Shown here: in pieces, positions 1 to 7,662 of the stretch | Numbering within the stretch: the stretch's first letter is position 1 | Layout: the number at the start of each line of letters is the position of its first letter | Origin: UBA1794 sp964439955 | GTDB taxonomy: Bacteria; Bacteroidota; Bacteroidia; Bacteroidales; Bacteroidaceae | Reading direction: 5' to 3' | Assembly (NCBI GenBank): GCA_964439955.1 | Contig: CAYTPX010000016.1 | Span: forward strand, 1-40,859 | Length of the DNA: 40,859 nucleotides | The notes under the pieces: model-generated | What the model saw: only the letters and a program-made list of their open reading frames with translations | What the model was told of the DNA's origin: nothing | Databases searched by the model: none | Translations under genes and position numbers: made by a program

Positions 1-62
1 TTTCCCGAGAAGCCTTATGCCTTTTCCGGAAACCCGCAAGGCTTTTTCCAAAAGCCACAAGG
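1..62 (+). repeat. 22-bp-family degenerate tandem repeat, array A
   Basis: About three units of the dispersed repeat described under array H lie here. Starts are near base 0 (cut by the window edge), 21 and 42, so the period is 21. Units begin TTTCCC, CTTTTCCGG and CTTTTTCC, each followed by an A-rich run and a GCC/CGC segment. The array lies just upstream of xseA and its promoter-like element. One reading frame crosses it in phase with xseA, but that stretch does not resemble XseA protein. Confidence 0.6.
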
Positions 63-84
63 CGGGAATCAGGAACGAAAATCG

Positions 85-92
85 TATCTTTG
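85..92 (+). promoter_or_regulatory. Bacteroidetes -7 element for xseA
   Basis: TATCTTTG matches the TAnnTTTG consensus of the Bacteroidetes primary sigma factor. Only five bases separate it from the best xseA start codon, so the transcript may be leaderless. Confidence 0.5.
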
Positions 93-97
93 CCCGC

Positions 98-1540
98 ATG
101 AGCAACCTTTTTGCAAATCCCTTCCCCGCCCCGCCCCTTTCCGGCGGCCCCGCGCAGGCACTCACCCTGCGCCAGCTGAACGGGCTGGTGCGGCAAACGC
201 TGAAAGGCTGCTTCCCCTCCCCCCTATGGGTGCAAGCCGAAATCAGCGAGCTGCGCGTGGCTTCCAACGGGCATTGCTACTTGGAGCTTATCGAGAAAGA
301 CCCTTCGTGCCGGACCCCCTCGGCCAAGGCGCGGGGCATCGTATGGGCCCGCCAATGGCCCGGGCTGAAGTCCCGGTTCGAGGAAGCCACCGGCCAACAA
401 CTCGCGCCGGGGCTTAAGATACAGGCAGAGGTGACGGTGGAATTCAGCGAGATATACGGGTACAGCCTTACCCTCGTCGGCATCGACCCCGCCTACACCT
501 TGGGCGACCTCGCCCGCCGCCGCCGCGAAATCCTGCACCGGCTGGAGGAAGAAGGAGTGCTCACCCTCAACAAGGAGTTGCCCCTGCCGCCCAGCCTGCA
601 ACGCATCGCCATCGTTTCCTCCGCCACCGCCGCCGGCTACGGCGACTTCCTACGCCAACTGGAGGAAAACCCCTACCGGCTGGCCTTCCGCACCGAGCTA
701 TTTGCCGCCACCATGCAAGGGGAAGGGACGGAAGGGAGCGTGCTCGACGCCTTGGGAAGGATAGCCGACCGGCGGGAAGAATTCGACGCGGTAGTCATCA
801 TACGGGGCGGAGGGGCGGTGAGCGACCTGGCAGGCTTCGACACTTACCTCCTGGCCGCAGCCTGCGCCCAATTCCCGCTGCCGCTCATCACGGGCATCGG
901 CCACGAACGCGACGACACCGTCATCGACCTCGTGGCGCACACGCGGGTCAAGACGCCCACCGCCGCCGCGCAATTCCTCATCACCCACCAGCGGGCGCAA
1001 CTCGACCTGCTGGCCTCCTGGGCACGCAGCCTGCAAGCGCATGCCACCGCCCGGCTGCAAGCGCAACGCGAATGCCTGCGTGCCGCCGGTGAACGCCTCA
1101 CGGGCCGCGCACCAAGGCTGCTCGACGGGCAACGGACCCTGCTCGCCCGCCTGCAAGCGGGGATGCTCCACCACACTAACCGCGCGCTCCAGGAACACAA
1201 ACTCCGCCAGTCCGCCCTCGCCTACGCCGCGGGCATCCGCCTCCAGCGGCGCATCGAGGCCGAGAAAAGCCGCCTCGCCACGATTGCCCCGCGCCTCGCC
1301 CAGTCGGCGCGGCAAGCCCTGCTCCGGCACGGCCACCTCTTGGAACTCGCCCGGCAGAAGGCGCAAGCCGCCGACCCGCAGCAAATCCTCAAGAAGGGCT
1401 ACAGCCTGACCCTCCGCGGAGGGGAAATCGTCACCTCGGCCGCCCGGCTCCGCCCGGGCGACCGCATCCAAACCCGCTTCCGCGACGGGACAGTCGAAAG
1501 CCGGGTAGAGGGCAGCATCGGCAAACCGCCCAAGAAATAA
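98..1540 (+). CDS. xseA: Exodeoxyribonuclease VII large subunit
   Basis: This is the large, catalytic subunit of exonuclease VII, which degrades single-stranded DNA to oligonucleotides in the cytoplasm together with XseB. The 480-residue product has an N-terminal OB-fold of the tRNA_anti type (LTLRQLN near residue 23, WVQAEISEL near 48). The central nuclease domain carries the family signatures IVSSATAAGYGDF, VIIRGGGAVSDL, a GIGHERDDTVIDLVAHTR segment and TPTAAA. A long helical region follows, then a short C-terminal segment (QILKKGYSLT). The start at 98 is chosen because homologues begin just before the LTLRQLN segment; the longer frame from 17 reads through a repeat array. xseB follows after 26 bases, so the two are probably co-transcribed. 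Confidence 0.95.
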   Translation: MSNLFANPFPAPPLSGGPAQALTLRQLNGLVRQTLKGCFPSPLWVQAEISELRVASNGHCYLELIEKDPSCRTPSAKARGIVWARQWPGLKSRFEEATGQQLAPGLKIQAEVTVEFSEIYGYSLTLVGIDPAYTLGDLARRRREILHRLEEEGVLTLNKELPLPPSLQRIAIVSSATAAGYGDFLRQLEENPYRLAFRTELFAATMQGEGTEGSVLDALGRIADRREEFDAVVIIRGGGAVSDLAGFDTYLLAAACAQFPLPLITGIGHERDDTVIDLVAHTRVKTPTAAAQFLITHQRAQLDLLASWARSLQAHATARLQAQRECLRAAGERLTGRAPRLLDGQRTLLARLQAGMLHHTNRALQEHKLRQSALAYAAGIRLQRRIEAEKSRLATIAPRLAQSARQALLRHGHLLELARQKAQAADPQQILKKGYSLTLRGGEIVTSAARLRPGDRIQTRFRDGTVESRVEGSIGKPPKK

Positions 1541-1566
1541 CCCAAACCTATCCAACCATCCGACCC

Positions 1567-1773
1567 ATGGACACCCGCAACAAAGAAAAAGAAACCTACA
1601 CTTCCGCCCTCGCCCGGCTGCAAGAAATCGTAACCGCACTGGAAGAAGAGAATGTCGATATCGACGAATTGACCAAAAAGCTGGCCGAAGCCCAGCGACT
1701 GCTTGCTTTCTGCAAGAAGAAGTTAATGAAAACGGAAGAAGAGGCGCAGAAAATACTCGAAACCATGCAATGA
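1567..1773 (+). CDS. xseB: Exodeoxyribonuclease VII small subunit
   Basis: This 68-residue product matches the small subunit that binds the long helical region of XseA in exonuclease VII. It shows the typical two-helix pattern: TYTSALARLQEIVTALEEE near the N-terminus and an amphipathic second helix (IDELTKKLAEAQRLLAFCKKKL) ending in an acidic tail. Size and position directly behind xseA fit the family. Its stop codon overlaps the left arm of an inverted repeat that also contains the promoter-like element of the next gene. Confidence 0.93.
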   Translation: MDTRNKEKETYTSALARLQEIVTALEEENVDIDELTKKLAEAQRLLAFCKKKLMKTEEEAQKILETMQ

Positions 1774-1803
1774 TGTGCAAAAAACAGCCTAACTTTGCAC
1801 ATC
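1772..1803. promoter_or_regulatory. 10-bp inverted repeat spanning the ilvE promoter
   Basis: GATGTGCAAA (1772-1781) and TTTGCACATC (1794-1803) are perfect inverted arms with a 12-base spacer. The right arm contains the TTTG of the -7 element TAACTTTG (1790-1797). This could be an operator or a small stem-loop at the end of xseB. It lacks a U-run, so a terminator is less likely. Confidence 0.45.
1790..1797 (+). promoter_or_regulatory. Bacteroidetes -7 element for ilvE
   Basis: TAACTTTG fits TAnnTTTG and lies 42 bases before the ilvE start codon. It overlaps the inverted repeat at 1772-1803. Confidence 0.55.
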
Positions 1804-1839
1804 AATACAAAAACAAACCTACAAAAACATAAAAGCACT

Positions 1840-2859
1840 ATGCCAGAAATAGATTGGGCCAACCTGCCTTTCGGCTACATCAAGACAGATTACAACGTGC
1901 GTTGCTACTACCACAACGGCAAGTGGGGTGAGATAGAGTTATGCAGCGAAGAAACCATCCCCTTGCACATGGCCGCCACCTGCCTGCACTACGGGCAAGA
2001 AGCCTTCGAGGGGCTGAAAGCCCGCCGCTGCCCCGACGGGAAGATACGCATCTTCCGCCTGGAAGACAATGCCGCCCGCCTGCAATCCACCTGCCGCGGC
2101 ATCATGATGCCCGAGCTGCCCACGGCACTTTTCCGCGAGATGACCATCAAAGCCGTCCAGCTCAACAAACGGTTCATCCCGCCTTACGAGAGCGGGGCTT
2201 CGCTCTATATCCGCCCGCTGCTCATCGGCACGTCGGCACAGGTGGGGGTACACCCTTCCGACGACTACCTTTTCCTCATCTTCGTTACCCCCGTCGGCCC
2301 GTACTTCAAAGGCGGGTTCGCCTGCAACCGCTACGTCATCACCCGAGCCTATGACCGCTCGGCGCCGCTCGGCACGGGAATTTACAAGGTAGGCGGCAAC
2401 TACGCCGCTTCCCTCCGCGCCAACCACGAGGCGCACGAAGCCGGCTACGCATGCGAGTTCTACCTCGACGCAAAAGAGAAGAAGTACATCGACGAATGCG
2501 GCGCGGCCAACTTCTTCGGCATCAAGGACAACACCTACGTCACCCCCAAATCGACGTCCATACTGCCGTCCATCACCAACAAAAGCCTCATGCAGCTGGC
2601 CGAAGACCTGGGCATGAAGGTGGAACGGCGCCCCATCCCCGAGGAAGAACTGCAGACCTTCGAAGAAGCCGGGGCGTGCGGGACGGCCGCCGTCATCGCC
2701 CCGATTTCCGAAATCGACGACCCCGAGGCCGGGAAGAAGTACGTCTTTTCACACGACGGCAAGCCCGGCCCTTGGAGCACGAAGCTCTACGAGAAATTAG
2801 TCGACATACAATACGGCATCGAGCCCGACACGCACGGCTGGAACACCGTGCTGGACTGA
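1840..2859 (+). CDS. ilvE: Branched-chain amino acid aminotransferase (PLP fold type IV)
   Basis: The enzyme transfers amino groups between glutamate and the 2-oxo acids of valine, leucine and isoleucine, using pyridoxal phosphate. The 339-residue product has the class IV signature: the LHYGQEAFEGLKA segment near residue 50, the presumed PLP lysine in GIYKVGGNYAASL near residue 195, the FYLDAKEKKYIDECGAANFF block (class IV signature region), and GTAAVIAPI near 285. Residue count matches the group II branched-chain enzymes. The start at 1840 (MPEIDW) is preferred over an upstream in-frame ATG at 1795, which lies inside the promoter element. trmB follows after 35 bases and is probably co-transcribed. 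Confidence 0.9.
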   Translation: MPEIDWANLPFGYIKTDYNVRCYYHNGKWGEIELCSEETIPLHMAATCLHYGQEAFEGLKARRCPDGKIRIFRLEDNAARLQSTCRGIMMPELPTALFREMTIKAVQLNKRFIPPYESGASLYIRPLLIGTSAQVGVHPSDDYLFLIFVTPVGPYFKGGFACNRYVITRAYDRSAPLGTGIYKVGGNYAASLRANHEAHEAGYACEFYLDAKEKKYIDECGAANFFGIKDNTYVTPKSTSILPSITNKSLMQLAEDLGMKVERRPIPEEELQTFEEAGACGTAAVIAPISEIDDPEAGKKYVFSHDGKPGPWSTKLYEKLVDIQYGIEPDTHGWNTVLD

Positions 2860-2894
2860 CCCCGACCCATCCATCTTTCCACAAAAAGACGCAC

Positions 2895-3662
2895 ATGGGA
2901 AAAGGGAAATTAGCCAAGTTTGCCGACATGGGGAGCTACCCCCACGTATTCGAGTACCCCTATTCCGCCATAGCCAACGCCCCCTTCCCGCTGAAGGGGC
3001 GCTGGCTATGCGGCTTTTTCCCCACCCGCGGCCCCATCGTGCTGGAGCTGGGATGCGGGCGGGGCGAGTACACCGTGGGGCTCGCCCGCAAGTTCCCGGG
3101 GAAGAACTTCATAGGCGTGGACATAAAAGGCGCGCGCATGTGGAGCGGGGCCACCGAGTCGCTGAGGGAAGGGCTGCGGAACGTGGCGTTCCTGCGCACG
3201 CAAATCGAATTCATCGACCGCTTCTTCGGCGAAAACGAAGTGGACGAAATCTGGATTACCTTCCCCGACCCGCAGATGAAGAAGAGCAACAAGCGGCTCG
3301 TCTCCACGGGCTTCCTCGACCGCTACGCCCGCTTCCTCCGCCCCGGGGGGCTCATCCACCTGAAGACGGACAGCCCGTTCCTCCACACCTACGCCAAGGC
3401 GCTGGTGGAAACCAACGGCCTCCCCGTCGTCCACGACACGACCGACCTCTACGGGAGCGGCGCGGGGGCGGACGAGATCCTGCAAATCCGCACCTACTAC
3501 GAGCAGCAGTGGCTCGACCGCGGCCTCACCATCAAGTACCTTTGCTTCCGCCTCCCCGCCGGGGCAGCCGGGCACTTGCAAGAGCCCGACATAGAGATCG
3601 AGCTCGACCCCTACCGCAGCTACAACCGGAGCAAGCGCAGCGGGCTGCAAGCCCATGCGTGA
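2895..3662 (+). CDS. trmB: tRNA (guanine-N7-)-methyltransferase
   Basis: TrmB methylates N7 of G46 in the variable loop of tRNAs with S-adenosylmethionine. The 255-residue product has the SAM-binding motif I (VLELGCGRGEYT), motif II (FIGVDIKGAR) and the family signature WITFPDPQMKKSNKRL, with a following FLDRYARFLRPGG. The start at 2895 (MGKGKLAKF) gives the normal N-terminus; the reading frame further upstream is antiphase within ilvE and is not used. A strong bidirectional-looking terminator hairpin follows at 3691, facing the convergent restriction-modification gene. Confidence 0.93.
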   Translation: MGKGKLAKFADMGSYPHVFEYPYSAIANAPFPLKGRWLCGFFPTRGPIVLELGCGRGEYTVGLARKFPGKNFIGVDIKGARMWSGATESLREGLRNVAFLRTQIEFIDRFFGENEVDEIWITFPDPQMKKSNKRLVSTGFLDRYARFLRPGGLIHLKTDSPFLHTYAKALVETNGLPVVHDTTDLYGSGAGADEILQIRTYYEQQWLDRGLTIKYLCFRLPAGAAGHLQEPDIEIELDPYRSYNRSKRSGLQAHA

Positions 3663-3690
3663 CCGCCCCGGCAGGCAAGGGCCACCACGA

Positions 3691-3727
3691 AAAGCCCCGC
3701 AGGTTTGGTGGGAAACTTGCGGGGCTT
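3691..3727. terminator. Rho-independent terminator between trmB and the MmeI-like gene
   Basis: A 16-bp stem with one G-U pair starts with AAAGCCCCGC and ends with GCGGGGCTTT, with a five-base loop. It lies between convergent genes. T-richness on the plus side is modest (TTTCCTTTG) and three A residues precede the stem, so it may act in both directions. Confidence 0.75.
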
Positions 3728-3811
3728 TCCTTTGCGACTGCCAAGGTTTTCCCGCGAGACCGCCAAGGCTTCCCATGGAAAAGCCGCGCCTTCCCCCCGG
3801 CACGGGCGCAT
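3725..3811 (+). repeat. 22-bp-family degenerate tandem repeat, array B
   Basis: Units start at about 3725, 3746, 3769 and 3790 (spacings 21, 23 and 21) with CTTTCC, GTTTTCCCG, CTTCCC and CTTCCCCCC. The CCAAGG or GCCGCG-like ends seen in other arrays are present. The array fills the gap between trmB and the minus-strand restriction-modification gene and partly overlaps the terminator. Confidence 0.55.
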
Positions 3812-3840
3812 CCCTCCCCCGGGGCGGCGGGGGAAGGGGC

Positions 3841-6636
3841 TTACCGCGCGGACTGTCCCGTCCCTTGGCCCGCCAGCTCCCCGTAGAGGGCCAGGAGGCG
3901 GGCGGCCACCTCCCCTTCCGCGAGGTTGCCCTTCCAGCCGTAGGCCGCCAGCACGGCGCGGTCGTTGCACCGGTGCGCCTCGCGCAAGCCGGGCGGCATG
4001 GACGCCGGGTCGTAGAGGTCGGCCAGCGACGCGCCCGGGTGGCGCGCACGCTCGTCGAGGATGGACTGCGCCGCCTGCCCGATGCGCTCCCGCTGGGCCT
4101 CCGTGGGCGCAGGCCAGGGAAAATTGTTGTACACGATGTCCTTGCTGTAACGGTAACGCATTTCCAAGCGTCCCGCCACGGCCCGCATCCAAGCCATGTG
4201 CACCGAGCTCGAAAGGACACCGAAGTGGTAGAGCGTGGCGTCAGGGATAATTTGTACGGCATCACTGGCTACGCACTCTGCGTGCATAAACCCTATCGGG
4301 ATATACTCACGCCGTTCGGAAGAAACACGAGGAACCAACAAATAATCCTCCCCGTCCGGCTGGGTGATTTGAGCAAACAAATGGGGAACACGGGCATACC
4401 CGTTCGTGGTTTTCGCCGTAGAAGCAAGACGAAACTCACGCACAGCACTCACCTTCTGATAGAGGATATTGTTTGTTCGGATATCAGTCGGTGTGGCATT
4501 CTTCAGCCACAAACACCAACGCTCCTTTCCGTTAATAAACTCTTCCGCACCAATATACGACCGCAACCAACGAGCCACATCCGGAGATTTCGAAAGGATT
4601 TCGTCCCGCTCCTGCGGGCTGATTACGAAATTGCCTCCGTCACGCGGCTGATTACCAAAACTCATCTTGGGCACATCGCAAAGTGGATGGCTACGAGCAC
4701 TAACGAGCACGTTTGTTCCCGGCACAAGATATGGACTGATATTTGCCACTTCCAGAGCTTCTCCTTCCACATTATAAATAAACTTCTTCGCCCTATCGAA
4801 AAGAGAAAAGCCTACAATCACGCAATGCACCGCCGCCTTCTCATTGGCCTCGCTGTTCCACTTAAATGTACACCAAGCAAAATTGATTCGGATGCCATAC
4901 TCATGAAGCAATACATTCCATAAGACTGCCACCTGCGCGCCTTGGCATATGGAATTAGTGGATACAAAAGCCACCTCAATCTTTGTGCCCTGAATGTACT
5001 CCGCAGCCTTCTTATACCAACCACACACATAGTCCAAATCTTGAACATCCTTGATTTTTCCGAACAAATCCTGTATCTCCTTCTTCTCACGACTCCCTTG
5101 CTTCATCATCCTCGCCCCCGCGAAGGGCGGGTTGCCTATGACGTAGCCCATCTCCTCGCGGGGGCAGAGGGCGTCCCAGTCGGCGGCCAAGGCGTTCCCC
5201 TCCATGATATTGGGGTACGACTTGAGGGGCAGGTAGTCCAACTCGCGCCCCACGATGGCTTCCGTCTCCTGCATCATCTGCGACTCCGCTATCCACAACG
5301 CCGTGCGCGCCACGGCCACGGCGAAGTCGTTCAGCTCGATGCCGTAGAACTGCCCGATGGAGACGCGTATGGGGCTGAAGCCGCCGCCCATGTGCACCTG
5401 CCCCTTGCCCACGAGGCGCAGGCATTCGTTTTCCATGCGGCGCAGCGAGAGGTAGGTCTCCGTCAGGAAGTTGCCGCTGCCGCAGGCGGGGTCGAGGAAG
5501 CGCAGCGAGGCCAGCTTCGCGCGGAACTGCTCCATGCGGGCGCGGAACGCGCGCCTCTCCCTCATCATGCGCAGCTCCCCCAGTTCCGCGCGCAGGGCGT
5601 CGAGGAAGAGGGGGTCGATGACTTTGTGTATGTTCTCCACGCTCGTGTAGTGCATGCCTCCCTTGCGGCGCGTCTCGGGGTTGAGGGTGCTCTCGAACAC
5701 CGCCCCGAAGATGGTGGGCGAGATGCGGCTCCAGTCGAACCCGGCGCTGGCGTGCTTGAGCAGGAGGTCGGCAATCGCGGGCGTGAAGTTGGGTATCTCG
5801 ATGTCTTCCCCGGCGAAGAGGTTGCCATTGACGTAGGGGAACTCGGCCAGCAGCCCCGTGAGGTAGGGGTCGCGCCGCCCGGCGGGCGTGTCGAGCACGC
5901 GGAACAGGTCGATGAGCGCCCGGCGCATCTCAAGCAGCGGGTACTGCGCCATGTAGTCGTGGAACAGGGCATGGCGCCCGAAGATGCCCGCGTCTTCGGC
6001 ATAGAGGCAGAAGACGAGGCGCACGCACAGGACGTTCAGGCTGTGCAGCGTGGCGGGGCTGCCGGGGTTGATGTACCTCTCGAGGAAGGCGTCGTAGAGG
6101 CGGCCCACGATTTCCCCGGCCTGCAGGGATACTTCCGTCTCGGCCTGCAGGTGGTGGCTCCCGCCGTCCACAAGGAACTGCAGGCGCCAATATTCCTTGG
6201 GCAAGTGCTCCAAGAGGATTTCCTCCGGGTCGCGGCCGGGATGCTCCATGTCGTAGACAAGGAAGGTGCTGAAGTTGCAGAGCACGATCCAGCGGGGTTT
6301 GAGCGAGAAAGATAGGTTGTTGGCGTAGCGCCTGGCTTGCTGGTAGGGCGTGAGCGAAGTGCCGTCGCTCTGAACCTCGGCGCGGTGCAAGTCCACCCCC
6401 AACGACTTTTGCTCGATGAGCACCCGCGTCGGGCGGATATAGGCATCGATCCATCCTATTTTCCCTTGGAATTTCGTTTCCATCTGGTAAGAGAGAATCT
6501 TCTCCGTATGTTCCACGCCGAACACGTCGCGCAAGAGCATATTCCAAAAAGTTTGGTCGTCCTTCTTCTCCCGCCCCCGCCCCTTCCACTCGGCGGCGAA
6601 GCGGCGGGCGGCCTCGCGTTGTGCTTTCTGGTCCAT
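3841..6636 (-). CDS. MmeI-like single-chain restriction enzyme/DNA methyltransferase
   Basis: This 931-residue protein matches the MmeI family (Type IIL), in which one chain cuts and methylates DNA. The N-terminal nuclease shows a PD-(D/E)xK-like pattern with D64, E75 and K77 (IDAYIRPTRVLIEQK); MmeI has the same spacing around D70, E80 and K82. A helical connector follows. The methyltransferase has motif I DPACGSGNFL (D382) and catalytic motif IV NPPF (N502), typical of N6-adenine methylation. Residues from about 515 to 800 form the target-recognition part and are encoded by much more AT-rich DNA than the rest. The C-terminal NNFPWP and a short helical tail end the protein. No separate restriction or specificity gene is adjacent, as expected for this class. 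The reading frame is intact. The recognition sequence cannot be predicted here. Confidence 0.88.
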   Translation of the reverse strand: MDQKAQREAARRFAAEWKGRGREKKDDQTFWNMLLRDVFGVEHTEKILSYQMETKFQGKIGWIDAYIRPTRVLIEQKSLGVDLHRAEVQSDGTSLTPYQQARRYANNLSFSLKPRWIVLCNFSTFLVYDMEHPGRDPEEILLEHLPKEYWRLQFLVDGGSHHLQAETEVSLQAGEIVGRLYDAFLERYINPGSPATLHSLNVLCVRLVFCLYAEDAGIFGRHALFHDYMAQYPLLEMRRALIDLFRVLDTPAGRRDPYLTGLLAEFPYVNGNLFAGEDIEIPNFTPAIADLLLKHASAGFDWSRISPTIFGAVFESTLNPETRRKGGMHYTSVENIHKVIDPLFLDALRAELGELRMMRERRAFRARMEQFRAKLASLRFLDPACGSGNFLTETYLSLRRMENECLRLVGKGQVHMGGGFSPIRVSIGQFYGIELNDFAVAVARTALWIAESQMMQETEAIVGRELDYLPLKSYPNIMEGNALAADWDALCPREEMGYVIGNPPFAGARMMKQGSREKKEIQDLFGKIKDVQDLDYVCGWYKKAAEYIQGTKIEVAFVSTNSICQGAQVAVLWNVLLHEYGIRINFAWCTFKWNSEANEKAAVHCVIVGFSLFDRAKKFIYNVEGEALEVANISPYLVPGTNVLVSARSHPLCDVPKMSFGNQPRDGGNFVISPQERDEILSKSPDVARWLRSYIGAEEFINGKERWCLWLKNATPTDIRTNNILYQKVSAVREFRLASTAKTTNGYARVPHLFAQITQPDGEDYLLVPRVSSERREYIPIGFMHAECVASDAVQIIPDATLYHFGVLSSSVHMAWMRAVAGRLEMRYRYSKDIVYNNFPWPAPTEAQRERIGQAAQSILDERARHPGASLADLYDPASMPPGLREAHRCNDRAVLAAYGWKGNLAEGEVAARLLALYGELAGQGTGQSAR

Positions 6637-6668
6637 CTGCTTGCGGTTTTTGGTTAAGGTTACGGCGG

Positions 6669-6676
6669 CAAATATA
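6669..6676 (-). promoter_or_regulatory. Bacteroidetes -7 element for the MmeI-like gene
   Basis: On the minus strand the bases read TATATTTG, 32 bases before the start codon and just after the tRNA terminator, so the gene probably has its own promoter. Confidence 0.5.
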
Positions 6677-6678
6677 CG

Positions 6679-6717
6679 AAAAAGCCGCGGAAGACGGTGG
6701 AACGCCTCCCGCGGCTT
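6679..6717 (-). terminator. Terminator of tRNA-Ala
   Basis: On the minus strand AAGCCGCGG and CCGCGGCTT form a 9-bp stem followed by a run of Ts, a few bases downstream of the tRNA 3' end. Confidence 0.7.
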
Positions 6718-6727
6718 GCGGACTCCG

Positions 6728-6801
6728 TGGAGTATAGCGGACTCGAACCGCTCACCTCAACACTGCCAGTGTTGCGCTCTAGCCAGATGAGCTAATACCC
6801 C
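6728..6801 (-). tRNA. tRNA-Ala (anticodon GGC)
   Basis: The minus strand folds into a cloverleaf. A 7-bp acceptor stem pairs GGGGTAT with ATACTCC, with one G-U. The D-arm contains AGCTCATCTGGCTAGAGC. The anticodon stem CAACA/TGTTG closes the loop CTGGCAG, giving anticodon GGC and reading GCC alanine codons. The T-arm has the standard GGTTCGAGTCC. CCA is not encoded after the discriminator A. The anticodon assignment is direct from the loop. It has its own promoter-like element and terminator. Confidence 0.95.
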
Positions 6802-6818
6802 TTTCCTGATTTGCGCTG

Positions 6819-6826
6819 CAAAGATA
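6819..6826 (-). promoter_or_regulatory. Bacteroidetes -7 element for tRNA-Ala
   Basis: The minus strand reads TATCTTTG, 17 bases upstream of the mature tRNA 5' end. It is divergent from the ruvC element at 6850-6857. Confidence 0.6.
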
Positions 6827-6849
6827 AGGGATTATTTCGGAATAAGCCC

Positions 6850-6857
6850 TATCTTTG
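6850..6857 (+). promoter_or_regulatory. Bacteroidetes -7 element for ruvC
   Basis: TATCTTTG fits TAnnTTTG. Transcription from here would give a leader of about 125 bases containing repeat array C before the ruvC start. Confidence 0.55.
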
Positions 6858-6864
6858 CGGTGAT

Positions 6865-6952
6865 TTTTTTGGAAAAAGGCCAAGCACTTTTCCCGAGAAG
6901 CGCCGCCACTTCCTTCCCGGGGCGGCGGCACTCTTGCCCGGAAACGCCAAGG
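6865..6952 (+). repeat. 22-bp-family degenerate tandem repeat, array C (ruvC leader)
   Basis: Units start at 6865, 6887, 6909 and 6931, exactly 22 bases apart, with TTTTTTGG, CTTTTCCCG, CTTCC and CTCTTGCCC. The second and third units end in GCCGCCA and GGCGGCA. The array lies between the promoter-like element and the ruvC start codon, so it would be transcribed. Confidence 0.75.
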
Positions 6953-6988
6953 CGGCGCCTTGCGGCCCGGGAGGAAATCCGGCAAACC

Positions 6989-7609
6989 ATGGACCAGGAC
7001 ACGGAAAAAGAAAGAATCATCTTGGGCATCGACCCCGGCACCAACATCATGGGCTACGGCCTGTTGCGCGTCACCGGCACGCGCCCCTCGCTCATGACTA
7101 TGGGCGTCATCGACCTGCGCCGCTGCGGCGACGCCTACCTCAAGCTCAGGCACATCCACGAAAGGGTAACGGGAATCATCGACGGCTTCCTGCCCGACGA
7201 GATGGCCATCGAAGCCCCTTTCTTCGGAAAGAACGTGCAATCCATGCTCAAGCTGGGGCGCGCGCAGGGGGTGGCCATAGCCGCCGCGCTGGGAAGGCAG
7301 GTGCCCATCACGGAATACGCCCCGCTGAAGATAAAGATGGCCATCACGGGCAACGGGGAGGCCAGCAAGGAACAGGTGAGCGGCATGCTCCGCCGCATGC
7401 TCCACATACCGGAGTCGGAAGCAAGCCCCTTCATGGACGCCACCGACGCCCTCGGGGCGGCCTATTGCCACTACCTCCAGACGGCACGCCCCGTGGCAAG
7501 CGCGGGAAAAGGATACCGCGGGTGGGAGGACTTCATACGCAAGAACCCCGCCCGCGTGGCGGGCGGGGGCGGGCTTCCCGCCGCGCCGGGCCGCAAGAAG
7601 ACGCCCTGA
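6989..7609 (+). CDS. ruvC: Crossover junction endodeoxyribonuclease RuvC
   Basis: RuvC resolves Holliday junctions by symmetric nicking, acting with RuvAB in recombination repair. The 206-residue product carries the acidic catalytic residues of the RNase H-like fold: the first Asp in LGIDPGTNIMGYG, the Glu in AIEAPFFGKNVQSMLKLGRA and the final Asp pair in DATDALGAAYCH. The C-terminus is a basic, glycine- and proline-rich tail. The start at 6989 is preferred because it is preceded by GAGGAAAT and gives the usual N-terminus just before the first catalytic Asp; upstream in-frame codons cross the repeat array. Confidence 0.94.
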   Translation: MDQDTEKERIILGIDPGTNIMGYGLLRVTGTRPSLMTMGVIDLRRCGDAYLKLRHIHERVTGIIDGFLPDEMAIEAPFFGKNVQSMLKLGRAQGVAIAAALGRQVPITEYAPLKIKMAITGNGEASKEQVSGMLRRMLHIPESEASPFMDATDALGAAYCHYLQTARPVASAGKGYRGWEDFIRKNPARVAGGGGLPAAPGRKKTP

Positions 7610-7662
7610 ACAGGGGGAAGGAAGGAGGAGGGACGGCCCCGAACACGTCCCACAAGATACCT

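Noticed and set aside
3006..4265. Long minus-strand open frame covering trmB
   Set aside because: It is antisense to trmB, out of frame with the MmeI-like gene, and crosses the terminator and array B.
6811..7662. Open frame continuing upstream of the ModF-like gene through ruvC
   Set aside because: It is an out-of-phase reading of ruvC and of repeat array C; the protein there is low-complexity and has no family match, and a proper start exists at 7663.
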